NCBI GenBank assembly: GCA_016715765.1 | Contig: JADJZJ010000030.1 | Location: 1 to 50,208 of the forward strand | Direction: 5' to 3' | From: Opitutaceae bacterium | GTDB taxonomy: Bacteria > Verrucomicrobiota > Verrucomicrobiia > Opitutales > Opitutaceae | Length of the DNA: 50,208 nucleotides | Shown here: one piece after another, positions 33,928 through 41,577 of the stretch | How positions within the stretch are numbered: the stretch's first letter is position 1 | Layout of the letters: each line of letters starts with the position of its first letter | Program-made: the position numbers and the translations under genes | Notes under the pieces: model-generated | The model's database searches: none | What the model was told of the DNA's origin: nothing | The model's input: the letters and a program-made list of their open reading frames with translations, nothing else

Positions 33928-34737
33928 ATGCTGCTGCCACCGGTGATTTACGAGGACGACACGCTCATGGCCTTTGACAAGCCGAGCGGCATGCTGGTCG
34001 CGCCCACCCGTTGGGAAAAGCAGCGCACCAGCCTGATGGCGCTCGTGCAGGCGAAATACGGCCAGCATCTGGCCAACGTGCACCGGCTCGATACCGGCAC
34101 CAGTGGCGTCGTGCTTTGCGCCAAGACCAAGCCGGCGTTGGATTTTCTGAGCGGTCAGTTTCAATCGAAAACCGTCGCCAAGGTGTATCACGCCCTGGTC
34201 GCCATCCTGCCGCCGGAGCGCGCCTCGAAGGTCACCGCCGCGGTCCGCACGCCGGACGGCACCCTCCCGGAATCATTTGCCGTCGAGCTCGCGCTCGGCG
34301 AGGACGAGCGGCTGCCGGGACGCATGCGCGTGTGCAAGGGCCGGGCCGGCAAGCCCGCGTGCTCGGAGTTTCGCGTGCTCGGGAATTTCGGCCGCTTCGC
34401 CTTTCTGGAATGCCGGCCCCTGACCGGCCGCACGCATCAGCTGCGCGTGCACCTGGCGGCTGCGGGCGCGCCCATCCTCCACGATGCGCTTTACGGTGAT
34501 CCCGAGCTCCGCCTCCTGCTCTCGGACCTCAAGCGGGGCTACAAGGGGCGCGAGGAGGAGAAGCCGCTCATCACCCGCCTCGCGCTGCACGCCACCGAGC
34601 TCACGATCAGGCATCCGGTCACACGCGAGCCGCTCGTGGTGCGTTCGCCGCTGCCGCACGAGTTCGAGATCGCCCTCAAGTATCTGAGGAAGTACGTCCC
34701 GGGCCGGCCGCGGCGCGGACCCCTTTCGACCCCATGA
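33928..34737 (+). CDS. RluA-type RNA pseudouridine synthase
   Basis: Isomerises uridine in rRNA or tRNA. About 269 residues from the ATG at 33928 (in-frame starts further upstream add a non-family leader). Catalytic motif H-R-L-D-T-G-T-S-G (Asp) within LANVHRLDTGTSGVVLCAKT, preceded by LMAFDKPSGMLVAPTRW, and the later PLTGRTHQLRVHLAAAGAPI-LHD. No N-terminal S4 domain, like RluA/TruC rather than RluD. Exact target uridine unknown. Stop overlaps the fatty-acid enzyme start (ATGA). Confidence 0.9.
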   Translation: MLLPPVIYEDDTLMAFDKPSGMLVAPTRWEKQRTSLMALVQAKYGQHLANVHRLDTGTSGVVLCAKTKPALDFLSGQFQSKTVAKVYHALVAILPPERASKVTAAVRTPDGTLPESFAVELALGEDERLPGRMRVCKGRAGKPACSEFRVLGNFGRFAFLECRPLTGRTHQLRVHLAAAGAPILHDALYGDPELRLLLSDLKRGYKGREEEKPLITRLALHATELTIRHPVTREPLVVRSPLPHEFEIALKYLRKYVPGRPRRGPLSTP

Positions 34738-36740
34738 CCCGCCCTCCCGTTACCCATACCCTCGATGCCGACGGACTCGGCTGGATCACGTTCGATGACC
34801 CTGCCGCCCGCGCCAATGTCATGACCCCGGAGGCGCTCGCCGCCCTGCGTGCGGCGGTGGCGGCCCTCGCCGCGCAGCCGGTCAAGGCCGTCGTCGTCGC
34901 CAGTGCCAAGGATCGCATCTTCATGGCCGGGGCCGACCTGAAATGGATGGCGCAAATGCCCGACCCCGCCACCGCTTCCGCGATCTCACGCGAAGGCCAG
35001 TTCGTCTTCCAGCAACTGGCCGACTTCCCGGTGCCGGTGGTCTGCGCGCTCCACGGGGCGGCCGCCGGCGGGGGCTTTGAACTCGCGCTGGCCTGTCACT
35101 GGCGCATCGCGAGCGATGCCCCGGCGACCCAGATCGGTCTGCCCGAGACGGCGGTGGGGGCCATTCCCGGTTGGGGCGGGGGCGTGAGGCTGCCCCGGCT
35201 GGTCGGCGCGGCGGCGGCCTTGGAACACGTTTTGAAGGCGCGACTCCTTTCCGCGGCCGAGGCCAAGGCCGCCGGTTTCGTGGACGAGGTCGTGCCGGCG
35301 ACGGAACTGAAGACCCGGGCCAGGGCCGTGGCCCTGCAACTGGCGGCCTCGGGCCTGCCCGTGCGGCCTGCGCCGGCGCAACCCGACACCGCCTGGTTCG
35401 CCGAACTCCGTCGCGCCACCGCGGCCAAAACGCGCGGACAGGTGCCGGCGATGCTGCGGATCATCGAGGTGGTGGCGAGCGGGGCCGGGCGGCCGCTGAA
35501 CGAGGCGCTGGCGATCGAGGCGGACATTTTCGGCGACGTCATGACCGGCGAGGTTTGCCGCAACATGATCCATGCCTTTTTCCTGCGCGACACGGCGAAG
35601 AAGCGCACGCTTAACGGCTGGTTTGCCCCGGCCGCCGCGGCGAACTCCCGCCCGGTCGGCAAAGTCGGTGTCGTCGGCGCGGGCGTGATGGGTTCCGGCA
35701 TCGCCCAGTGGTGCGCCGCGCGCGGATTGCAGGTCGTCATGCGCGACGTCCAGCCCGCCGCCGTCGAGCGCGGCCTCGGTGTGATTCGCGGCCTGTTCGA
35801 TGAAGCCGTCAAGCGCCGCCTGTGTTCGGCCGCCGATGCCGCCGCCGGCCTCTCGCGGGTCGGCACCACCACCGGCTGGAAGGGATTTGCCGACTGCGAC
35901 CTCGTCATCGAGGCCATCGTCGAAAACGTCGCGGCCAAGCAGCAGCTCTTCACCGAGCTCGCCGCGGTCGTCCGCCCCGATGCGCTCCTCGCCTCCAACA
36001 CCTCCGCGCTGCCCATTGAGGAACTCGCCGGCCATGTGCCCAATCCCGGCCGCACCCTCGGTCTCCATTTTTTCAACCCCGTCAGCCGCATGGCCCTCGT
36101 CGAGCTCATCGTCGGCCGGCACACCTCCGCACCCGCCGCGGAGGCGGCCCTCGCCTTCACGAGGATCCTGGGCAAGTCACCGGTCGTCTGCCGCTCCTCA
36201 CCCGGCTTTCTCGTCACCCGCGTGCTCTTCTTCTACCTCAACGAGGCCTGTCGCCTCTGGGAGGAGGGCGTCCCGACCGATGTCATTGATGCCGCCCTGC
36301 ACGATTGGGGCTGGCCGATGGGTCCCATGCGCCTGATCGACGAGGTGGGGGTGGATGTGACCGATTTCATCTTCGGCGAGATGGCGCACTACTTCCCCGG
36401 GCGCGTCAGCCGCACGTCCATCTGCGCCCGCCTGCTCGCCGCCGGATTGAAGGGTCGCAAGAACGGCGCCAGCTCAGGTTTCTATGCCTATATGGGCCGT
36501 GAAGAGACATTGAATCCCGCGGTCGCGACGCTTGCGCCCCCCGCGCACGCTCGGGGCGACAAGATGGAGCCGTCCGATATTGTTGACCGCCTTATGGGCG
36601 TCATGATCGCCGAGGCGCGGCGCTGCCTTGAGGAAGGCGTGATCAAATCTCCCGACGATGTGGATTTCGCGCTGCTCAGCGGCGCGGGCTTCCCGTCCTT
36701 CCGGGGAGGGCTGATGAAATACGCGAACCGGTCGGTATAG
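34734..36740 (+). CDS. Bifunctional enoyl-CoA hydratase/3-hydroxyacyl-CoA dehydrogenase (FadJ-like)
   Basis: Second and third steps of beta-oxidation. 668 residues, a little shorter than FadB/FadJ (about 715-730). Residues 1-200: crotonase domain with GAAAGGGFELALACHWRIA (Glu 116) and TQIGLPETAVGAIPGWGGGV (Glu 138), the two acidic residues of the hydratase site. Residues about 305-500: NAD domain (KVGVVGAGVMGSGIAQWCAA) and the catalytic His in LGLHFFNPVSRMALVELIVG. The rest is the HADH C-terminal domain (FLVTRVLFFYLNEACRLWEE). No thiolase next door. Together with the acyl-CoA dehydrogenase at 3021 this indicates fatty-acid degradation. Confidence 0.92.
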   Translation: MTRPPVTHTLDADGLGWITFDDPAARANVMTPEALAALRAAVAALAAQPVKAVVVASAKDRIFMAGADLKWMAQMPDPATASAISREGQFVFQQLADFPVPVVCALHGAAAGGGFELALACHWRIASDAPATQIGLPETAVGAIPGWGGGVRLPRLVGAAAALEHVLKARLLSAAEAKAAGFVDEVVPATELKTRARAVALQLAASGLPVRPAPAQPDTAWFAELRRATAAKTRGQVPAMLRIIEVVASGAGRPLNEALAIEADIFGDVMTGEVCRNMIHAFFLRDTAKKRTLNGWFAPAAAANSRPVGKVGVVGAGVMGSGIAQWCAARGLQVVMRDVQPAAVERGLGVIRGLFDEAVKRRLCSAADAAAGLSRVGTTTGWKGFADCDLVIEAIVENVAAKQQLFTELAAVVRPDALLASNTSALPIEELAGHVPNPGRTLGLHFFNPVSRMALVELIVGRHTSAPAAEAALAFTRILGKSPVVCRSSPGFLVTRVLFFYLNEACRLWEEGVPTDVIDAALHDWGWPMGPMRLIDEVGVDVTDFIFGEMAHYFPGRVSRTSICARLLAAGLKGRKNGASSGFYAYMGREETLNPAVATLAPPAHARGDKMEPSDIVDRLMGVMIAEARRCLEEGVIKSPDDVDFALLSGAGFPSFRGGLMKYANRSV

Positions 36741-37169
36741 TGTTAACCTCGGATTTTGAACCAAGACAGTTTACAGGGCGCGACAGGGGGCAGAGAGAAC
36801 GAGCCGCTGAATAATTTCCGTGGATTTCGCGGATTAACGCCGATGGTTTCGATCCCCCGGATCGGATATAATCATCAGCGGAAATTTGCGTGATCAGCGG
36901 ATAGAAGGCCCCGGGCTGAATCCAATATATACATGTATCGTCTGCGCCCAGGCAGATTGCATGGCCTGCCGGCACGGCCATTCTTCTCCGCGGCTATGAT
37001 TCAAACTCGCTGGAGTTTGGCATTAACTTGGGTGGACTGGCTTCACGGCGGTGCTGGCTCAAATCACGCAATTTATCGATTGGATTTATTGGGCGAAATG
37101 AGGGCCTCCCTGCTGAAGGCTGCGTTATATATAGAGGGGATGCCGTAGCGTCATTCCCATCAGCAAATA

Positions 37170-37212
37170 TAATGCCCATACAGGCTAGGCCTATATAGGC
37201 TTGATGGCATTA
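37170..37212. promoter_or_regulatory. Nested palindromes, possible operator
   Basis: TAATGCC (37170-37176) and GGCATTA (37206-37212) are perfect inverted arms enclosing the 12-base palindrome GCCTATATAGGC (37189-37200). A further attatgcc follows at 37213-37220. Sited 30-60 bases before the candidate promoter for tolC. Binding protein unknown. Confidence 0.3.
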
Positions 37213-37241
37213 ATTATGCCTTTGTTGTTATTTCTGAACTT

Positions 37242-37269
37242 TTTACCTAGGCAGTCTTGATATTAGAAT
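37242..37269 (+). promoter_or_regulatory. Candidate sigma-70 promoter for the export operon
   Basis: TTTACC (37242-37247), 16-base spacer, TAGAAT (37264-37269), about 23 bases ahead of the TolC-like ATG. Consensus match is moderate (four and five of six). A leader this short leaves little room for a ribosome binding site (agaagaagaa before the ATG). Confidence 0.3.
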
Positions 37270-37291
37270 AGTTTCCTTGCAGAAGAAGAAA

Positions 37292-38932
37292 ATGCGTCCC
37301 CCGTGTGGCTTGTTTGCCTGTGCCATTGCATGTTTTGGTCTGTGTCTTTCCGCATATTCGGCCGACTCCAAAATGGAGGAGCCCCTATATCCAAAAACGG
37401 AGCGGCTGAGGCTGGCAGACTACCTCCAAAGAGTGCTGGAGAACAACAGCACCATCCAAGCCCGGCTGGCGGGATTTCATTCCTCCCGGAGCCTGCTCAA
37501 GGCTGAGGACGGTTTGTATGAACCGGCATTCGTAGGCTCGACCGAATGGGTGGACCGGAAGCGGCCGAACACGATTGAAATCGAGCGGAGCCTGCGCAGT
37601 GGCGGCGAATTCATTGAGCGCAACTGGACCTATGGGGCGGGCGTGGAGGTGAGGACCCCCATCGGTGGCCGGGTTCGGATCGGGGCTTCGGGCCGTGAAC
37701 TGCGCAACAATGTCCAAAGGACGGTCATCGTGGATCTGGATGCCGAGTATGAGTTGTCGGCGGATGCGCTGGTGGAGCAGCCGTTGCTCAAGAATGCGGG
37801 CTGGAACGTGACCTATGCGCCGCGGCGGATGGCGGCACGCACGGCCGAACTGGCCTTTCAGGATTACCGCCACGACCTGATGCAGATCATCGCGCAGGCG
37901 GAAACGGCCTACTGGGAGCTTTCGCTGGCGCAGGAGCAGGTCCGGCTGAGCCGGGATTCGGTCAAGATCGCGCAAACCCTGCTGGACGACAACAGGGCGC
38001 GCTTTGCCGCCGGCCGCGGGGCGGAACTTGATGTGCTCGAATCCCAGGCGGGCCTGGCCATGCGGCAGTCGCGGCTGAGTGCGGCGCGGCAGCGCCATGT
38101 GGAGGCCATCAATCGCGTGGCCGTCTATTTCGGCGGCTGGCCCCAGTCGGATGGGTTCCAGTATGAGACCACGCAGTCGCCGCAGGTCACGCCGGTTTCG
38201 GTGGAACAGCTCAGGGGCGGCGAGTCCGTCCTGGCCCAGAGCCCCAACCTGCTGCGCGCCTACAGTCAGGTGGAGCAGGAGAAGATCCGGGTGAAGGTGG
38301 CCAAAAACCAGCGCCTGCCGCAGGTTGACCTGACGGGGGCATTTGCCACTTCGGGTCTGGGTTACGACTGGAAATCTTCCTATACGGACGTCGAGAAGAT
38401 CAACTTTCCCCAGTGGCGCGTGGGCCTCCAAATGCGGGTGCCGCTGCTGGCCGGAATCCGCGAGCGCAACGAGTTGACGGCGGCCCGCCAGCGCCTGCTG
38501 CAGGCGGAGCGCAACGCCCGCGAACTCGAGGTGCAGGTCCGCACGGAGCTGGATGCCGCGGTCCGCCGCGTCGAGGCCACCGCGACAACCGCGCGCAGCA
38601 ACCGGGCGGGGGCCGAATTCCGCGCCGCCCTGCTCCGGGACCGGCTGAAGGCGCGCGAGGCGGGCCGCATGGAGACCCGCATTGTGCTGGAGGCCGAGCA
38701 GGAGCTGCTGCAGGCGCGGCTGGAACTGCTCGACAGCGAAGTCGAATTCCAGCGCACGCTGCTCGAACTGCAGGTGCTGAAAGGTTCGCTGCTGAAGAAT
38801 CGCGGCGTGGAGCTGAGCATGGAGGAACTGCAGAAGAAAACCCGCGACTGGATGCGGACCCCGGGAGTTCCGCTGGACGCCCTGCGCTACCAGGCTCCGA
38901 CCAATATTCCGACACCGTCGGCCACCGAGTAA
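37292..38932 (+). CDS. TolC-family outer-membrane efflux/secretion channel
   Basis: 546 residues from the ATG at 37292, preceded by the purine-rich agaagaagaa; an in-frame TTG at 37277 exists. Signal peptide MRPPCGLFACAIACFGLCLS-AYSAD. The remainder alternates long helices with strand segments, as in TolC: YLQRVLENNSTIQARLAGFH near the start, RHDLMQIIAQAETAYWELSL, and AARQRHVEAINRVAVYFGGW, repeated once more in the second half (NARELEVQVRTELDAAVRRV; EAEQELLQARLELLDSEVEF). This is consistent with the outer-membrane exit duct of a type I-like machine. Start of a same-direction gene series, four bases before the next start. Confidence 0.85.
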   Translation: MRPPCGLFACAIACFGLCLSAYSADSKMEEPLYPKTERLRLADYLQRVLENNSTIQARLAGFHSSRSLLKAEDGLYEPAFVGSTEWVDRKRPNTIEIERSLRSGGEFIERNWTYGAGVEVRTPIGGRVRIGASGRELRNNVQRTVIVDLDAEYELSADALVEQPLLKNAGWNVTYAPRRMAARTAELAFQDYRHDLMQIIAQAETAYWELSLAQEQVRLSRDSVKIAQTLLDDNRARFAAGRGAELDVLESQAGLAMRQSRLSAARQRHVEAINRVAVYFGGWPQSDGFQYETTQSPQVTPVSVEQLRGGESVLAQSPNLLRAYSQVEQEKIRVKVAKNQRLPQVDLTGAFATSGLGYDWKSSYTDVEKINFPQWRVGLQMRVPLLAGIRERNELTAARQRLLQAERNARELEVQVRTELDAAVRRVEATATTARSNRAGAEFRAALLRDRLKAREAGRMETRIVLEAEQELLQARLELLDSEVEFQRTLLELQVLKGSLLKNRGVELSMEELQKKTRDWMRTPGVPLDALRYQAPTNIPTPSATE

Positions 38933-38936
38933 TACC

Positions 38937-39716
38937 ATGACCACCGTTCGACTCCCGCACCGGTACCGGCGCGCCACCCTGCTGCTGGGCCTCATGCTGA
39001 TCGCCGCCAACGGCCACGGCGCGAACGCCGACGTCTATGAAGTGCGCGGATTGACCGAACCGGTGAACGACGTGGTGCTGAGTGCGCCCACGCCCGGGTT
39101 GATTTCATTGATCCCCCAGGGCGAAGGCGGTCAGGTCGCCCAAGGCGGCACGATCCTCGAGTTGAACAACCGGCCGGAGTTGCTGGAGCTGGACCGCAAG
39201 CGGGTGCAACTGCAGACGCTGTCGGCAGAGCTGGAACGCTCCGAAATGCTGTTCAAGACGTCGAGTTCGCTGCCGCGCGAGGAGTTGGAGCGGAAGCGGG
39301 CGGAGGTTGCCGTTGCCCAGGTTGAACTGGCGCAGGCGGAAGAAGCACTCGTGCGACGCAAGGTCGTGGCGCCCTTTGCGGGCATCATCACGCTGATGCC
39401 CGTCAAGGTCGGCGAGTACTGCGAACTCGGCAAACCGGTGGCTCGGGTGGTGGACATCAGTGAGTTCTATGCGGTGAGCAACGTTGACCCGGCGCGGGTC
39501 GGCGGCCTGCGCACTGGCCATGCGGTTGAAATCAGCATCGCCTCGCCGGCCGGCCCGCTCACGCTGCCCGGCGAGATTGTATTCATTGCGCCGGTGATTG
39601 ATTCGGCCAGCGGATTGCTGCGGATCAAGGCGCGCTTTGCCAACCCCGGCGAACGGGTTCGCCCGGGAGTCGCCGGCCAGTTGCGAATCCCCGTTTCCCA
39701 TGACACCGGGAACTGA
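38937..39716 (+). CDS. Periplasmic HlyD/RND-type membrane-fusion adaptor
   Basis: 259 residues with a signal peptide (RATLLLGLMLIAANGHGANA). Lipoyl-like half motifs flank a coiled coil: VLSAPTPGLISLIPQGEGGQ, then DRKRVQLQTLSAELERSEML and LERKRAEVAVAQVELAQAEE, then VVAPFAGIITLMPVKVGEYC, followed by beta-barrel DPARVGGLRTGHAVEISIAS. This is the short form of adaptor, with one hairpin. Its last 17 bases overlap the next gene. Probably joins the TolC-like duct to the inner-membrane parts encoded downstream. Confidence 0.85.
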   Translation: MTTVRLPHRYRRATLLLGLMLIAANGHGANADVYEVRGLTEPVNDVVLSAPTPGLISLIPQGEGGQVAQGGTILELNNRPELLELDRKRVQLQTLSAELERSEMLFKTSSSLPREELERKRAEVAVAQVELAQAEEALVRRKVVAPFAGIITLMPVKVGEYCELGKPVARVVDISEFYAVSNVDPARVGGLRTGHAVEISIASPAGPLTLPGEIVFIAPVIDSASGLLRIKARFANPGERVRPGVAGQLRIPVSHDTGN

Positions 39717-41562
39717 AGATACCGAGGCCTTCCGGTCGGCGATGGCCGGACTGGAGCAACTGCGCCGCTTTGCGGGACCGGCGGCGGAATTCTGGAAAAA
39801 CTACCTTGAGGCGCTGCGGTCTCTGACCGACGCGGCGGTGGTGGTCATCGCCCGCCGACGCGGGACGGAAGCAACTGACTGGGGACGGGTGGGCTGTCTG
39901 CCGACGGCGGCACCGACGGACCCGGCGTTGCGGGAGTTTTGGATCCGGGTGGAGACCCTCGCGCAGCAGGCGGCCGCGCAGGGTGCGACGATGCTCGACT
40001 GGACGCCGTCCGGTTTCCGGCGCACTGACCGCGCCCTGGCGGTGCGGCTGGAAGCGGATCGCGCGGAGGAAGTCTGGGTGGCAATCATTCTCCTGTCGGG
40101 CAGCGAGGCGGCAACGGCGGCTGAGGCGCTGCGGCGGTTGCAACTGGCGGCGTATGTGCCCTCCCATTTTCAGTTGCGCCGGGTGGCGGCCCATCTGCAG
40201 TCCGGTGAAGGCGGGGCGGCGTCGGTGCTGGATCTGGTGGCGCTGCTCAACCGCACTCGCCGGTTCATGGAAGCCGCGATGGCCCTGTGCAACGAACTCT
40301 CGGCGCGCCAGCGCTGCGACCGTGTCAGCCTGGGTTGGGAGCGCAACGGGTACGTGCGGATCCGGGCGATGAGCCACACGGACAAGTTTGAGCGCAAGAT
40401 GGAGGCGGTGCAGGCCATGGAGGCCGCAATGGAGGAGAGTCTGGACCAGGGGGAAGCCATCATCTGGCCGGCGCCTCCGGGCGAGGAGCAGATCACGCGG
40501 GATCATGAGAAATTCTCCACGGTGCAGGGGAGCCGGTATCTCTGCTCCGTCCCGCTCCGGCTGGGCGACCGGCCGGTCGGCGTCCTGATGTTCGAACGCC
40601 AGGATGAGGCTTTTGAAGAGGACGAGGTCCGCGACCTGCTGATTGCCGCGGATCTGTCCGCCCCGCGGATGGCGGAGTTGGACCGCCATGACCGTTGGTT
40701 CGGCGCGCGCTGGGCGACGGAGTTTCGCGAGCAGGTGGAGCGCCTGAGCGGGCCGCGCCACACCTGGAGCAAGGTCATTGCGGCGGCCGTCACGGTGCTG
40801 CTGGCGGTGCTGCTGCTCGGCCGCACCACGCACCGGGTCGAGGCGCCGTTCACACTGCGGGCGGAAAAGGTCAGCTACCTGACCGCCCCGTTCAACGGCT
40901 TCATCGGCGAGGTCTCGGCCGAGCCGGGCGCATCGCTCAAGCAGGGCGACCGCCTATTGTCCCTCGACACCCGCGACCTGCTGCTGGAGGAGGCGGCGGC
41001 GCTGGCTGACCGCGACCGCTATGAACGCGAGGCCGAGAAGGCCCAGGCGGAGAACACGCTGGCGGAGATGCGCATCGCCCAGGCCCAGGCCGAGCAGGCC
41101 AGGGTGCGGCTGCAAATGGTGCGCAACCGGCTCTCGCTCTCGGTGCTGTCGGCCCCGCATGACGGGTACGTGGTCGAAGGCGACCTGAAACAGCGGATCG
41201 GCGCGCCGGTCCGGCAGGGCGACGTGCTCTTCCGGGTTTCCGACCTCGCCACGGCCTACGTGGAAGCGCGGGTTTCGGAGCGCGATGTCCAGGAGGTGCG
41301 GGTGGGGGCGAAGGCGGAGATCGCCTTTGCGAGCCAGCCCAAGCTCAAGTTTCCCGTGCGGGTCCAACTGCTCGAGCCCGTGGCGGTATCGGACAACGCC
41401 GGCAATGTTTTCATCGTGCGGTGCGTCCTGGATACGCGCCAGGGGGATTGGTGGCGGCCCGGCATGACCGGCCTGGCGAAGATCGAGGGCGAACGGCAGA
41501 CCTTCTTCTGGATCCTGTTCCGGCGCACGGTGGATTACCTGCGGCTGCAGTTCTGGTGGTGA
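39700..41562 (+). CDS. GAF domain-HlyD adaptor fusion, inner-membrane anchored
   Basis: 620 residues; ATG at 39700 inside the end of the previous gene (ORF is open further upstream, but overlap and family favour this start). Residues about 180-330 form a GAF domain (FMEAAMALCNELSARQRCDR, SRYLCSVPLRLGDRPVGVLM). One transmembrane helix at about 357-375 (KVIAAAVTVLLAVLLLG). Beyond it the periplasmic part has a lipoyl half (APFNGFIGEVSAEPGASLKQ), a coiled coil of about 55 residues (RYEREAEKAQAENTLAEMRI), the other lipoyl half (LSAPHDGYVVEGDLKQRIGA) and a barrel. The GAF would be cytoplasmic, so this adaptor may sense a ligand and gate export; that is inference. No known characterised homologue recalled. 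Confidence 0.8.
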   Translation: MTPGTEDTEAFRSAMAGLEQLRRFAGPAAEFWKNYLEALRSLTDAAVVVIARRRGTEATDWGRVGCLPTAAPTDPALREFWIRVETLAQQAAAQGATMLDWTPSGFRRTDRALAVRLEADRAEEVWVAIILLSGSEAATAAEALRRLQLAAYVPSHFQLRRVAAHLQSGEGGAASVLDLVALLNRTRRFMEAAMALCNELSARQRCDRVSLGWERNGYVRIRAMSHTDKFERKMEAVQAMEAAMEESLDQGEAIIWPAPPGEEQITRDHEKFSTVQGSRYLCSVPLRLGDRPVGVLMFERQDEAFEEDEVRDLLIAADLSAPRMAELDRHDRWFGARWATEFREQVERLSGPRHTWSKVIAAAVTVLLAVLLLGRTTHRVEAPFTLRAEKVSYLTAPFNGFIGEVSAEPGASLKQGDRLLSLDTRDLLLEEAAALADRDRYEREAEKAQAENTLAEMRIAQAQAEQARVRLQMVRNRLSLSVLSAPHDGYVVEGDLKQRIGAPVRQGDVLFRVSDLATAYVEARVSERDVQEVRVGAKAEIAFASQPKLKFPVRVQLLEPVAVSDNAGNVFIVRCVLDTRQGDWWRPGMTGLAKIEGERQTFFWILFRRTVDYLRLQFWW

Positions 41563-41577
41563 CGGCGTTTCCCGCCC

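Larger units (their letters stand above)
36741..37291. other. Long spacer before the export locus
   Basis: No supported gene. 36813-36905 holds ccgtggatttcgcggatta and ccggatcggatataatcatc, relatives of the ccgtgg family. The region from about 37050 is AT-rich and carries palindromes (see separate entry) and a candidate promoter, contrasting with the GC-rich genes. Confidence 0.5.
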
